Positions 23,034-35,303 of a DNA stretch of 64,000 nucleotides are shown piece by piece (the stretch's first letter is position 1; each line of letters begins with the position of its first letter). This stretch comes from Ryuthela nishihirai (taxonomy: Eukaryota > Arthropoda > Arachnida > Araneae > Heptathelidae): the NCBI GenBank assembly GCA_038380435.1, contig JAWZYU010000010.1, forward strand, positions 40,768,135 through 40,832,134, in the 5' to 3' direction. The notes below the pieces were generated by a model. That model saw only the letters and a list, made by a program, of their open reading frames with translations, searched no databases and had not been told where the DNA came from. Both the position numbers and the translations under genes were made by a program.

Positions 23034-23335
23034 AGTCGTTGCATTTGATTATCAGATGTTAATGAGAAGGTCGCTAACACTACTGCATCTCCTTGAGTAT
23101 AGATGGCGCTGTATCAGTCACGTCTCAAGAACGAAGATTTATAAGGTCATATTCTGAAAATATTCGTTGTCCGACGCGTGGTGCAATGGTTAACGCGCTC
23201 TGGCATGAATCTGGAGAGATGCGGGTTCGATTCCCGCCATGGCGGCAATGAATTTTTCTCAGAATCTATTAATTACTGTTCTTAACAGGGAATACTGTGC
23301 ATTCACTTTGGATTTTAATTATATATTTAACGCGG
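23034..23335 (+). repeat. Family C repeat, subfamily C2, first unit of a tandem pair
   Basis: The body reads TGCATCTCCTTGAGTATAG, TCACGTCTCAAGAACGAAG, TTATAAGGTCATATTCTG, a good tRNA-like core (GCGTGGTGCAATGGTTAACG, CTCTGGCATGAATCTGGAG, GCGGGTTCGATTCCCGCC), GAATTTTTCTCAGAATC and the 3' palindrome ACAGGGAATACTGTG. At its 5' end the first 45 bases (23034-23079) are in reverse orientation relative to the equivalent segment at 23337-23381. A separate small hairpin (ATTCAAGGTTG) lies at 22987-23019. Confidence 0.85.
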
Positions 23336-23580
23336 TAGCGTTAGCGACCTTCTCATTAACATCTGATAATCAAATGCAACGACTGAAAAAGTTGCATCTC
23401 CTTGAGTATAGATGACGCTGTCTCAGTCACGTCTCAAGAATGAAGATTTATAAGGTCATATTCTGAAAATATTCGTTGTCCGACACGTGGTGCAATGATT
23501 AGCACGCTCTGGCATGAATCTGGAGAGATGCGGGTTCGATTCCCGCCATGGCGGCAAATTCAGAATCAGCAAATCAGAAT
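23336..23580 (+). repeat. Family C repeat, subfamily C2, second unit of a tandem pair
   Basis: It starts at the palindrome-like AACGCGGTAGCGTT (23330-23343), then GACCTTCTCATTAACATC, and repeats the whole body and tRNA-like core of the first unit with few differences (AATGATTAGCACGC instead of AATGGTTAACGC). It stops soon after the core. Confidence 0.85.
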
Positions 23581-23599
23581 CTATTAATTATACCTTTTG

Positions 23600-23667
23600 T
23601 ATTTTACACTTTGTTTGGCACAGCATGGCCTTAGTTGCCCTTGCACAATAAAACCCCAAATAACCAA
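23600..23667 (+). repeat. Short dispersed motif also seen at 33070-33131
   Basis: Both stretches contain GG.AC...GTAGCCTT.GTTGC.CTTG-like sequence and end in a TAAA(A)CCCCAAA.AACCAA motif. They could be the 3' end of another SINE or LINE. Confidence 0.45.
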
Positions 23668-24477
23668 ATGAAACTGCCTTAAATTTTCATTGCAAAATAT
23701 GTAATTGAATTACTTTAATACCATTCATTTTAAGAAAATGTACTTATCCTAATTTTTTAGGATTAGACATTAGAGATGAGTTCAAGCACAATTTTTTTTA
23801 ACCTGAGTCTGCCAAGCCAAATTTGGAGTAATAATTTCTGATTCATTATAAGGTATATATACAGAAATGCAAGTAACTAATAATTTATTCTTATATTTTT
23901 AGTTATAATCATTTTATGACAAAATTAAAAGGTTAATGCTATGTGGAATGAAAAATATTAGAAATACTAGTAGAAACTGAAAGTTCTTGGGAAACATCAC
24001 TATAAATGCAAAGAGCCATTCATTTATTAAAGATAGAAAATACTTTTTAAAACAAAGCTGTCTGTGCTATTTTGAGCTCAGGTTCAACCTGTCAAAGCCT
24101 GAGACTGAACTTGTCTCTAGCTCTATCAATGTACATGTAATAAATTAGTATTCCTTCATGATTTAATCTTGCTTCAGTATTTACTAGGATATAATTTTTA
24201 TTATTATAATTTTATATGCATTATTTCAAAAACTATGAATAAATAAATAGTTATTTAAAGAAGTGATCTGTGCTTAATTTGTAAGGTAGTTTGTAAATAT
24301 ACATATAGCTCATTTGTATCTTGTAGATTAATTTTTATATTTGAGATGTGCAATTTTTAGTAAAATGGAATTTATCAACAGAAGCATATAAATTAAATCA
24401 ACTGCACATTATTAATTTTATAACTTCAGGTGTAAAAATTTGTTGTCTAATTTTACACAATTTGTAAACAAAATTAG

Positions 24478-24639
<162 letters not shown>

Positions 24640-25013
24640 TAAAGACAGCTTAGTGTCAAAATATAGTTAATTATAAATAATGTAATAAATCATAATATTC
24701 AGCAGATTGCTAGTGTATATTGATAAGTGAGGATTATGTGTATGTAAACAGGGTTACTATAAATTGGAATGAGGTTTTTCAATTTTTATTACATGGAACT
24801 CTTGAGTTCCACAAAAACTTGCTGGGGTTTCATGAGAAACTGAAAGGGACAGAAAAACTAGTAACTCAGTGTATATTCTGACTTGAGTACAGCAGTTAGG
24901 GAATATTTCCCACCTCCAATGAAACATTACATTGACTTCAAAATCTTTTTGTTGGATCTGGAAAAAGTGTCTCAATTACTAGTGAAAGTAGCAACTATTT
25001 GAATACATTTAAG

Positions 25014-25221
25014 GGTGGGCAGGGGTAGCTCAGTTGGTAGCACTCCAGGCTCATAATTTGCAGTTTCCAGGTCGAATTCAACTTGGACCAGCACCAAGTT
25101 TTACGTTTTCCAAACTACCTGCCTTTCTCTCAGTCAACAGGGGACACCAATGAGCTTGGAAAGGCCGCCATCTGTCAGATGGGATATTAAGACATGGCTC
25201 AGAGATAAAATAATCCAATCC
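25014..25221 (+). mobile_element. Family A SINE, internally deleted
   Basis: The tRNA-like head (GGTAGCTCAGTTGGTAGC) and the GGGGACACCAATGAGCTTGG, AAGGCCGCCATCTGTCAGAT and TTAAGACATGG blocks are present. It then jumps directly to CTCAGAGATAAAATAA, so the middle of about 170 bp is missing. Confidence 0.85.
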
Positions 25222-25530
25222 AACATTTGAGTTTTTTTTTTTTTTTTCAAGAACACAGATATTATTAATTGTACATTAAGTGCAGGCCCAGATCTAGAAA
25301 AAAGTAGGGGAAGGGCAAGAAATTTAATGAAGCTGGGAAGAAAGTAAAGGGGGGGGGGGATGCAAGAAACGCGATAAAAAAGTACAAGGGGCTGGATTTT
25401 TGTTATAGTAGAACATTTTCCTCTCCATTTTAGAAATATTCTTGAAAAGTATATGAAAATATTCCTAAGTTTTATCATTTTTTGCTCTACTCAAAGGGAG
25501 GGCATTGACCCCTTGTCTCCCCTCCCCTGA

Positions 25531-25912
25531 GGTGGGGTGGCTCAGTTGGTAGTGCGCCAGGCTCATAACCTGCAGGTCCCAGTTGGGCCAGCATCGAGAT
25601 TTATCTCCTCAAAACTCCCCTCTCTACCCTGTCAGGGTACAGACCCTACTGACAGGGTAGAAGGGGACACCACTGAGTTTGTAAAGGCTGCTGTCTGTCA
25701 GATGGAATGTTAAGCCATGGCCCTGTGTGCATGTTAAAGAACAAGCTGGATGGCCTTGATAGGAAGCTATCATTGGTCTCCCAACAGCTGTTCCAGTGTA
25801 TCCCTTCACCCAACCTTCTCTGAGCCTTCGGGGGTTTTTGTGACCTGGCCGTTTAGCCAATTGTGTGCAAAAAAGTGCCACTCAGAGGTAAACAACCTCC
25901 TCTCCCCCCTAG
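25531..25912 (+). mobile_element. Family A SINE, nearly full length
   Basis: Head GTGGCTCAGTTGGTAGTGCG and GCTCATAACCTGCAGG; then GGGGACACCACTGAGTTTG, TTAAGCCATGGCCCTGTGTG, ATGGCCTTGATAGGAAGC, CCAACAGCTGTTCCAGTG, CCTTCTCTGAGCCTTCGGG and CACTCAGAGGTAAACAACC. A duplicated CCCTGTCAGGGTACAGACC / CTGACAGGGTAGAAGG stretch at 25627-25661 is a local inverted duplication. Confidence 0.88.
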
Positions 25913-26040
25913 ATCCAGTCATGATTAAATTGATGAGGTTAGGTGAAAGTCACCATTCATCATTGTGTAGTAAGAGACTTGCCTGCATGCAGCACTGCAG
26001 ATTATTGAATAGAATTATGAACAGTATGCTTAAAGGCATA

Positions 26041-26113
26041 AAAAAGCAGACCTAGAATGCAGTGTGCAGATAGTGTCAAACTATCTGCACACTGCATTCT
26101 AGGTCTGCTTTTT
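26041..26113. repeat. Perfect hairpin: 34-bp arms, 5-base loop
   Basis: The left arm 26041-26074 (starting AAAAAGCAGACCTAGAATGC) is the exact reverse complement of 26080-26113; the loop is GTCAA. It lies in the last TEX9 intron, 130 bp downstream of a family A SINE. No inverted-end transposon family was recognised. Confidence 0.95.
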
Positions 26114-26116
26114 ATC

Positions 26117-26229
26117 TTGTTAGAATTTCGTGGGATTCTTGTTAGAATTTGCATGTAGATTTGGATGATAGATAATTTGCATGTTAGAATTTGCTTGTAG
26201 AAAGGATCTTGTTAGAATTCGCATGCAGT
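26117..26229 (+). repeat. Short degenerate tandem repeat
   Basis: TTGTTAGAATTTG or close variants, often followed by CATGTAGA or CATGCAG, occur four to five times directly after the perfect hairpin. Confidence 0.65.
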
Positions 26230-26614
26230 GGCCAAATTCAAAAGTAGTAGCTCAGTGAGGATTATGTGCATATATATGCAATATATCCACATGATAGGGC
26301 TGCAGTAATCTTGTTGAGTAGGTAAATCAGCACTCTATCTTCCTTTGAAGTGAATACAAACTCAGTGACTGATTGCACCATCGATATGCTTTAGGTTTAT
26401 TTTTCTACTTTTTTGAGCCCTATATAAAGATTTGAATTTTTAAAAAATTTCAATTTATATTTTATTGAAAACTACTAAATATTTTTTTTCTAATAAAGCT
26501 GCAAAAAAAATTTTTAAATTAATAAATTTAATAAGCAATGTAAAAGAAATACATTATACTTTTACACTGTGAATTATACAATTATGTATTTTAATTTTTT
26601 AAACTTATATTTAG

Positions 26615-26689
26615 ATGCATCTGGAAGCAGCTAAAGCTTTACAGTTCACAGAAGAAGAGTTCATGAGAGCTTTGGATTGGGGAACTTGA
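26615..26689 (+). CDS. TEX9: TEX9-like protein, terminal coding exon with stop codon
   Basis: The acceptor CTTATATTTAG precedes ATG CAT CTG; the exon gives 24 codons and a TGA at 26687-26689. The translation is MHLEAAKALQFTEEEF followed by MRALDWGT. The C-terminus of vertebrate TEX9, as I remember it, is [23 protein letters not shown] plus one or two residues, so the match is strong and fixes both the gene identity and the end of the reading frame. The ATG is the first codon of the exon by coincidence of splicing and is not a translation start. Confidence 0.92.
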   Translation: MHLEAAKALQFTEEEFMRALDWGT

Positions 26690-27943
26690 AGTCATATGAA
26701 CAGTTAAAAGAATAAGTATAATGGGAAAGAGATGCTGAAAAGCAGCAATGTAGGACTGGCTGTTACTTGGAATTGAAGCATTATAGCCGTCCATTGGATG
26801 ATACTTGAGTGCCTTCACATGTTTGCACTTTTATTCTTATATTCATAGGGTACCAAAGATAAATTTATGAGGACTAATAATATTTTTATTGATCTATGAG
26901 ATCATTTTGCAGTACCAAATATTGCCTTTGTATGCCTCTTTTTTTATATATACATACATATTTTAAGCAGGAAATTAAGATTAACCAAAATTGTGTTAAT
27001 CTGTGGATCATTATAATTTCAGCACTATCCCTGCATAAGATTCTGCCAATAAGTAAATCATTCAGCTTCAAATAAGAAAAATGTCATACTCTTCCTAAAT
27101 CTATGGTAAAAATATACATAATAAGTGACAAAATCTGTAATAATGAAAAGGAAATTGTAATGCTTTATAACAGCATATTTTCCAATTTTTTTTACAGAAA
27201 ATGCAGTTAAATGTTGCTTATATGTTAAATGTCAAGCACCCTGTGTCATGTATTATTGTATGCAACAAATTTTCCAGTTGGAGAACAGGAGTATCGTGAA
27301 CGTTGATTGAAAAAACTGGCTGTCCACTGAATTTGTTTTAATCATTCAAAATTTGTGTTCAACCAAAAAGAAAAGTAATGGCTATTTATTAGCATTGCAG
27401 AGTTAAAATATGTCACCCAATAGTGCAAGTTTAAAAACTGTATAATACTAAATAAAACCTGAATAAGCCTATTAAAAATGTTAGCAGATCAGTGTGTAAT
27501 AATTTCAGCTGTTATATTTAAAAGTATTTGTTAATTTATTGTTAAGAAGAATTTGCTCAGTTATCAAAGAAAATTTAGTAACTGTTCAAGTTTCCATACA
27601 TATCAAATTATCTAATATTGTATATAAAAGTTGAAGTCACATAAAAATATGCTTTTGGCAGTTTCTTTATCAAATATAGCTTATTATAGTGCTTAAATAA
27701 AGTGCAATTTTTACTTCTGTTGCACCATAAACTTATTGAGTAGAGATGTTTCTAATTCAAGATATCATCTGCATTTCAATTAAATTTTACTTATTACCAA
27801 AGTGCTATGTCAAATGTATTTTATTGTGCTATATGTTTAATTTTTTTATCTGATAATTGGTTGAAAATGAAGTTCTCATTTATTTATATATTCTGTATTT
27901 TCTAATTTTCTGAAGAATACTAACATATTGGTAATTTAATAAA
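26690..27943 (+). promoter_or_regulatory. Probable 3' UTR of the TEX9-like gene with candidate poly(A) signals
   Basis: The sequence after the stop is AT-rich, has no continuing coding potential and lacks the transposon remnants that crowd both sides. The first AATAAA after the stop is at 27451-27456; others are at 27696-27701 and 27938-27943. Which one is used cannot be told without transcript data. Confidence 0.5.
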
Positions 27944-28235
27944 GTTAAGACTAATCATGAAAAATAGTTGATACAACTTGTTGATATCCAAAGTCCTTTT
28001 CATTTTTTCACGTATCCATCTGTCAAGTCCTAAATGATCAGTAAATAAATAATACACATAAAAATTGTAAGCTTCTAAATATTTTTCATATTTACCCATG
28101 CATTGTTAAACATGGGTTAATACACATTAAAGGCAAAATAACTGCAAATTACAGTTGTGTACGAGGCTTATAGTATGCAGTTCCAAATCGCAACTGTGTC
28201 TGCATTGAGAATTTTTTTCACTAGCTGCTATTCTG

Positions 28236-28348
28236 TCCTCACTGAGAAAGGAGACACTGATGAGCTTGGAAAGGCAGCTGTCCATCGCATGGGATGTAAA
28301 TCTGTGGCATGTGTTGGAGAGCCGTACATGTGCATAATGGCCCTTTAA
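28236..28348 (+). mobile_element. Family A SINE fragment
   Basis: Only the central part is present: GGAGACACTGATGAGCTTGG, AAGGCAGCTGTCCATCGCAT, then a GGAGAGCCGTACATGTGCAT block. It runs straight into repeat F. Confidence 0.7.
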
Positions 28349-28372
28349 AGTGCCAGGTTTTTTAAATTGGTC

Positions 28373-28822
28373 TCACTCTGGTGGCCAAGTTAATTTTGGG
28401 GCATTTTCAGAAAATAAAATGTACAAATTTAGAACCTCATCCTGAAGTAAATAATGAAGGGAAATACTCATGTTATATACCAAAAACAGCATTTAATTGT
28501 GATTAATAAAATGGCAAAATTTTGAAGAAAAGTAAAATGCTAGTTAAAGTTTTTAAAAGGTTTTTAAAATATTACTGTATTTTTTTTTATTCAAAAATTA
28601 AAAAAAGTTTTTGCATTTTTTTTCTAAATTATTTTATTATTCTAATATAAATAAGCTCATAATATTTCCATTATTGCCTAAATCTTTCATTTATTTAGTT
28701 TTTTCTAAATTTTTTAGTCAATTATGCAAATGACTAATAATGCATGTGCTTAGATTTTTGGTGATTGGCAAATTTTAAGCCTAAAGAAAGTGGTGTTATA
28801 AAATATTTACTTTCGTTTAAAA
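28373..28822 (+). repeat. Dispersed AT-rich repeat F, copy 2
   Basis: It aligns in order with 2718-3115, for example CTGGTGGCCAAGTTAATTTT, TAGAACCTCATCCTGAAG, GCATTTAATTGTGATTAATA and ATTCTAATATAAATAA. Confidence 0.6.
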
Positions 28823-30519
28823 GCAAGATAATTTAAATGAAAACTGAGAAATATGTCTAAAAAAGATAAAGAAAAAAAATTAGAGTAGAGGTACACAGTG
28901 CAGTAATTAAAATTAAATATATTTAATTCTCTATGACACTGTTAAATGTTTTTAAGCACTTCAACACATGGACTATGTTATCAAGTAGCAACAATTATTA
29001 AGGAGATATCATTAAAATTATCAATTAAATAAGTTCTACCTTTTAAAAATCATGCTTTTAGGATAATTGCGTAATCCTATGATTCATCAGTCATTAGAGA
29101 TCACTAATGACTTTATTTTCGATCATTTCAAAATATTCTTTATAATTGCAGTATGCATTTTAAATGCAGTAAAAAATAATTCCAGAAGCACTAGAGCAAA
29201 CAAAATTCTTTGAAATCAAACGTGTGCTAAAATATTGACCAAAAGCATTTGGCAAAGTTACAGGATGGCGCTACTTCCGATAGTAATATAATGCTTTTAA
29301 TTTAAATTATTGATTTTAACTCTTCTACAGCTATAAATAGGTCAACATACTGGAAATCAAAAACTGATCATATTCTACTATGGTAAGGCAGAATAAAGGC
29401 ATAAACTAAATCATTGCTACTTGATGATATTTATGGTGATTCAACATGTGCATGTGATCACTTAGTTTAGAATTAATAGTCATTGATATAGATAGTCATC
29501 CTCTTAAGAATTACAAATTCAGCAGAAAGTGCCTAAAATAGTACATGAGTTATTAATTCATTCTCACTGTTTCCAGTATTTCAATGTTGCAAATAAAATA
29601 ATAATATTTCACTTAAAGTGTATGAATTTGAGGCAAGGCACATATGACTTGTTGATTTTAATCATGCACAGGTTAGATATTTAGATCTGTACTAGCAGCA
29701 TGGCAACATTATTTCAAATTTTAATATTAAATTTAAAGAGGACCTCAAATCTTGCTCAACAGCACAGTCCTACTAAACCCTGTACTCCTTTAAACCTAAT
29801 AGTGCCACGATCACAAAAATGTGATTCATTATGTTTGCTTTTATGACCATGAACACAAAATTGCATTATTAGTACAAAAAAAATTAATATGTGTTTTGAG
29901 CTAACTTTTATATAAATATTAAAAACTCGATATTTCAGAGCTCTAATACTTTAATTTATTGCTATACTTGATGCAAAAAATTGGCACAGTCCAGATTGAA
30001 GCTTTGTTTATTTTTACCACAATCCCCCAAAAAAAGACAGAGAGCTTCAGTGAGTTAATTGAATTGTTTGCTAAAAATTTGCCTCTCTGTGTTTCCAGTT
30101 AACCCTTTAATGCCCAGAATGGCCCAAAACGGCAGAGATTTTAAATTGACTAGTCCAAATAGTGCTATTTCTTTGTCTTTAGTACCCTTTACCCTTTTCG
30201 CAGATTGATAGATGCCAAAGGAACATTTTTCTTTGGAGGATTTCGGCAATTTACTGTAAAAATACAGCCATATACATTTTTTATATTTTGCAATGTAAAA
30301 CTATTCTAACATTTATAAATTATTTTTACCTATTATCGGATATATGTTATGAAAGGAATACTAAGATAAAAAATGATGTTTCTTTGATTGTGTGATCAGT
30401 AGTAACATGTAGGAACATGATAGGCACGATCGACAAACATTTGATTTTGGTTTGAAACATTTAATGCAATGTGTTACATTGTACAGATCTGTACTTTGTG
30501 AATGCAATGTGAATGCCTA
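28823..30519. other. AT-rich sequence downstream of the TEX9-like gene
   Basis: No element or gene recognised; many A/T runs. Confidence 0.35.
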
Positions 30520-30670
30520 AAATCTTTTGGTTTAATAGGTAGAGTGCTCTGGCATGTATCTAGAGAGTTACGAATTTGATTCCTGCCATATCAGCGATAA
30601 TTTTTTTCAGATGTTTTTAATAATTGTTGAAGTCTATTTTTGCAAGTAATCTGTGTATTTACTATGGGTG
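30520..30670 (+). repeat. Family C tRNA-like repeat, 3' part
   Basis: It begins inside the tRNA-like core (GGTTTAATAGGTAGAGTGC, CTCTGGCATGTATCTAGAG, a decayed B box) and continues CAGCGATAATTTTTTTCAG, AATTGTTGAAGTCTATTT and GTAATCTGTGTATTTACTAT. The 5' body is absent. Confidence 0.8.
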
Positions 30671-31512
30671 AATACCATTTTTTTTCTCTGATATCTCATG
30701 AAATATATTGTTTAAAAGATAAATAGGTGTTCAACAAATAAATATTCAAATAATGTTTTAGACCAAGTTGAACTGGAAAAGTTTTTCACAAAATATTTAC
30801 TCCAATAGTGATTCAGATGATTTTTTAGATTGTCTGATTTGAAAGAGAAATATTGATTCTATTATTTGTATTGTTTCTCAAATATATAATGCAATTAGAA
30901 AGAATAATTATTTGACTTTGACTGAAAATGAATTAGGTAAATGTGACTTAAAATAGTAGCTACTTTAGGAAACATCTGATTAAGACATAATGAAAAGTTT
31001 AATTTTTTAAACAATAGGTTTAGTACTATTTTTAATTAAACTGAAGTAATTTCATAACTAGCATTCAGAATTTGTAATTTTTAAATTATGTTTTTGCCAT
31101 TGTTGTGAAGTTATATTTTGCCAAAGCAAATTGATCTATATTAGTTTAATTTTTTTCACAGCTCTTTACTCCTTTTCAGTTATATTTTTCAGTTTTTTTA
31201 TTTAAATTATCTTGCATTAAAAGCAAAAGTAATTTTTGTGGCACTACTACCATGGTCTTAGGGTTTGCAGTTCAGCAAAAAGCTGGCGTTATGTGTTGTT
31301 TGCATAAATGACCAAAATATTTTGAAAAAATTTTAATGAAAGAATTAAGAAATGGTAAAAAAAACCTATGAAATGTTAATATTAAAATTTAGAAAATGTA
31401 CAAAATTATTATTTTTACTTAAAATTAAAAACAATGCAGTGAAACTTTAAGTTTTTTTTTTAATGCTCATAAAATTTTATTTACTCATTTCTTTTTTTTT
31501 TATTTTTGTCAA

Positions 31513-31575
31513 TTTGGCATGTTTCTGGAGAGATGTGAGTTCGATTCCCACATGTCAGTAAAACTTTTTTTTTTC
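31513..31575 (+). repeat. Family C repeat, core fragment
   Basis: TTTGGCATGTTTCTGGAGAG and GTGAGTTCGATTCCCAC followed by TGTCAGTAAAA and a T run: only the second half of the tRNA-like core survives. Confidence 0.65.
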
Positions 31576-33143
31576 CACAACATATTTATTGCTTTATAGA
31601 CATTAAAGTCAAAAGATAATTCTGTGAATGTTATTTATTGCCAATTTCTTAACCACAATTAAATGCTCTTTCTTTTGGTATAGTGAATGAAATATTTCTG
31701 TTGATTGATTTTTGGCAAAAAAATTCGAAAGTGGGCTTTTTTATTTGACTAAGCAAAGTTGACAAAAGTTTTGACATTTCTCAAAAAATATCACTGAGAA
31801 AAAAAAAATTTGCAGACCAAATTTTTTGCTTGAAGTAATTTCCCCCCCCCCCCCTCTTACTCAGAAATAAGAAGCCTTTTTATTCATAAGCAGTATAATT
31901 ATTTTGATCTATTAAGTTTTTAAATGAATTTTTACTTGCATTGCCAGATGCCTTTTTTTAATACATGAATGTAAAAAAAGCCTATTAAAATTAATATTTT
32001 TGTTAAATATTTTATTTTCAGAAAATCCAGAATTGAATGTTGATTAATATAACATATAACAATACTATAATTCCTTCATTAAAGTTGACTTTTTTTTTTT
32101 GACTGAGCACAATTGAAAGAAAGTCTGGTCATCAAGTACAATTCAGTTTTTTAGATCTGGCATTGTAAGGATTAAAGTGTATGAGTGACTTTTAGTTTAA
32201 CTGAAAACAACTGGCTAAATAGGAAAAAGACTTTTTTTTTATGTCTTCAACTTCCATTTATGATGTTGTTCATTATTGTATGTCATGTAAAGATATTTTA
32301 ATCAAATTTTAGATGGGCATATGAAAGAATAAAGACTAAATATGAACAAGTTTTATTTAGTGTGTTTTTCAGCAATCACTATCTTAATCTTGTAAAGTCA
32401 ATATCAAACAAAAAAAGCGTAGAAATATTAAAATTTTATTATCAACTAATTGGCAATGTAAAAAAGACTAGCTGTTAAGCATGTTTTTTTTTTCTGACTT
32501 ATTTTTTTTATATTGTTATATATATCTCGTTAATAGGAATTTTATGCCTAATAGATTGTATTTTGTATTCCATTGTATATATATATATCTTTTTTTTTTC
32601 CTTTACAAAACTGCCACTTTTCATTTACAATCAATTTTATATGTTTAACTATAAACCAAGGTTATGTAACTTTTACTATGTTACATATATTTCACCTGTT
32701 TGCACTTATTGACTGTTCATGGCCAGTTAGCAAGTCATCAGTGACCAGACAAGAAGTACAGGTATCTGGACAAATGATCTATCATCTTTAGCACTGTAAC
32801 CTGTGGCTTCAGGAATTGATACAATGAATTTGCTGTGATCTGTTGTTAACAAAAATGTAGCTCAACATCAAATAGCCTATGTTGATGGGCAATCTGTGTT
32901 AGACTTGTACTTTCATTTTTTTTTTATATATTCTTTTTTTTCTTTTCTTTTTTAAATAAGATTATCATTTTTATTTCTTTTATCATCTGAATGTAATTTT
33001 TCTCCACTTTATTCCCACTAAGTTTTGAAAGATATTGTGCATTCTATTCCCATGCAGTTTAAATTAGTTCTCCCTAGTCATTGGTACAATGTAGCCTTGT
33101 TGCTCTTGTGCCATTAAACCCCAAACAACCAATCTTTCTAGTC

Positions 33144-33793
33144 CAGAGGTGGCAAACCTATTGCATGAGTGCCCAACGTGGCACATGAAAAAGTTTTGTT
33201 GGCATGCAGTGCCACCCAAAAGAAATAAATGATGATTATCATTACTACCAAATGAAGCAGCAAATGATTTTTTACAACCTGGGAGTGGTGAGAAATGTTC
33301 GTGGATGTCTCACATTGGCTTGGTGCCAACTGGGGGATTCAAGAACATGTGATGTCGAATGATATGTTTTGAAATCCTTGCAGACCCAGTGTACTCATTC
33401 TTATTTGGGTAATAATAGAAGTAAACAGTTGGCATTGGCTTTGCTCTGCTTATATTTTTTGCTGTTGTTTGTGAGTGAACAATGGATATTTAGTGATGAT
33501 AACAGTAAATATATTTGATTTATGTTATTTAAGGTGGTATGTGTATTTTTGTGATCAGTTAATTTTAGATTTATTTTAATAACAAAATCATTAATTTATA
33601 CCTGCTAAAATAAAACACTCGTTGATTGTATATTTTTTTAATTAGTCAATGAAAATCATCCTTTTTTTTTATAAAATAATTTAAAGCTATATAAATAATA
33701 ATCTGCTGCTCAAAATTCCTATGGGCACATGAGAGAATTTTTTAGATTATCACCAAAATGGGCACACATTCTTGAAAAAGTTCGCCACCCTTG
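33144..33793. mobile_element. hAT-type non-autonomous element
   Basis: The ends are CAGAGGTGGCAAACC at 33144 and the matching GTTCGCCACCCTTG ending 33793. The 8-bp flanks TTCTAGTC (33136-33143) and CCCTAGTC (33794-33801) agree at six positions, with the CTA core typical of hAT sites. No transposase was seen in 650 bp. Confidence 0.8.
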
Positions 33794-34322
33794 CCCTAGT
33801 CTATTTAATTTAGTTTTCTCATAGAGTCTGCTGTATTTTCAAGATATATGAATTTGTAAAATATTAAAACATTTTCTAGTGTTATGGTTGCTCTGCAAGA
33901 AGTAATTTTTTCCTCATTCTGTCCAGATTAAACGTCTAGAATTTGACTATAAGCTAAATCAGGACTCATCAGAAAATGAAACATTAGACCATTGTTCAGG
34001 GCTGCAAGTGGCATGTTGGAGACATCAGTTTAGATAAGCATTTCAATGGTTTGGGGTTAAAAAGACACAAACCAGTGGCCTCCTGGCATAGAGCCCACTC
34101 ACATTAAGCCTTAGTGGCACTTTTCTGGAAATCCTTTCACCTGCGGCCACAGAAACATCAAGAGACACACAAAGTTGTCTTGCCATGGCACCAGATAACA
34201 ATCAGTTCAGGTTGAATTAACACTCAGGTGACCTTGGCCAGCTCTACTGGTAATGATTACTGTCTCCAAAGTGTCAATACCACCTTTCTTGACACATTAA
34301 GCCATTTTGCTACCTCTGCCTG

Positions 34323-34680
34323 TGGGAGACTCAGTTGGTAGCATGCCAGGCTTGTAACCTGCAATTCTCAGGTTCGGGTTCCAGTTGGGCAAGTGCAAAT
34401 TTTGATTGGATATTCAAATTTTGCACGTAATGTTGCCTATAATAGTATTTTATCCCAACACTCCACCCTCCCACACTGAATAGAGGTCACTGTTGGGCTT
34501 GAAAAGGCCACCGTCCATTGCATGGGACATTAAACCGTGGCCCCATGTGTGAGAGAGCCACATCCCATGCTATTATAGAACACGCTGGATAGCCTTGATG
34601 GGAGACCAACATCCTTCTTCCAACAGCTGTCCAGTGGATCCCCTCTCACAACCATCCTTGAACCCACGAGAGCTTGGAAC
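34323..34680 (+). mobile_element. Family A SINE with replaced central segment
   Basis: The head (AGACTCAGTTGGTAGCATGC) and everything from CTCCACCCTCCC onward are family A. Between them 34397-34457 is foreign sequence that also occurs at 35304-35367; the usual TTGAGATTTATCTCC segment is missing. Confidence 0.85.
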
Positions 34681-35303
34681 ATGGACATTCGCCCAACTAT
34701 TTGATCTCAGTAGCAATAATCATTTTTTTTTTATTATTATTATATAATAAAAAACAAAGCTCGAAACCCCCTTCAAAAATGGTCGACTCTGGGCACAATT
34801 CAATTATAGAGTTACAACATATATTCCGAATTTATCGCTACCAAATCCTATTGGCAATAATTCCTTGGCACAACTCAAAATTCAAAGTTTACATTTTCTT
34901 GAATTGAATAAACAGGGAATTTGACAACTATTTGTAATGCAGATATTTTTGATAAGTTCCTTCTCCACTGCTTCACAGCTTTAATATCAGTTTTCCTTTT
35001 GTGTCAATCAGCACATGAGAATGACATGGTGCCTTCCATTAGATGTAGTACTATCCTGTATAGTGGAGCATCGGATGGCATCACTCAACCATGTTTCCAC
35101 CTCTACCTGCGACTGTCCTGCTTCGTCTTCCAACAGCCTGCCATGACAAGGAATCGTCTAAAAGATGGTGGCTTGCCATTTTTAGTAGAAATAATGAACC
35201 TTCCTTGCAAGTAACAATTTTGAAATGGAGTGATCTGGTAGCAACCAGTGTTTTTATATGCATTAGCAATTTGCATGTTGCAAGAAATTGTGGGGTCATA
35301 TAA

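Noticed and set aside
23170..23250. Possible functional tRNA gene (GTGGTGCAATGGTTAACGCG ... GGGTTCGATTCCCGCC)
   Set aside because: The A box, anticodon-like stem and B box are good, but the acceptor stem ends do not pair cleanly and the same sequence recurs in a longer repeat unit; it is a tRNA-like repeat core.
33960..34320. Less AT-rich stretch suspected to be a Tc1-type transposase on the minus strand
   Set aside because: A few phrases (IVIWCHGKTTLCVS) looked protein-like, but no catalytic or DNA-binding block could be placed.
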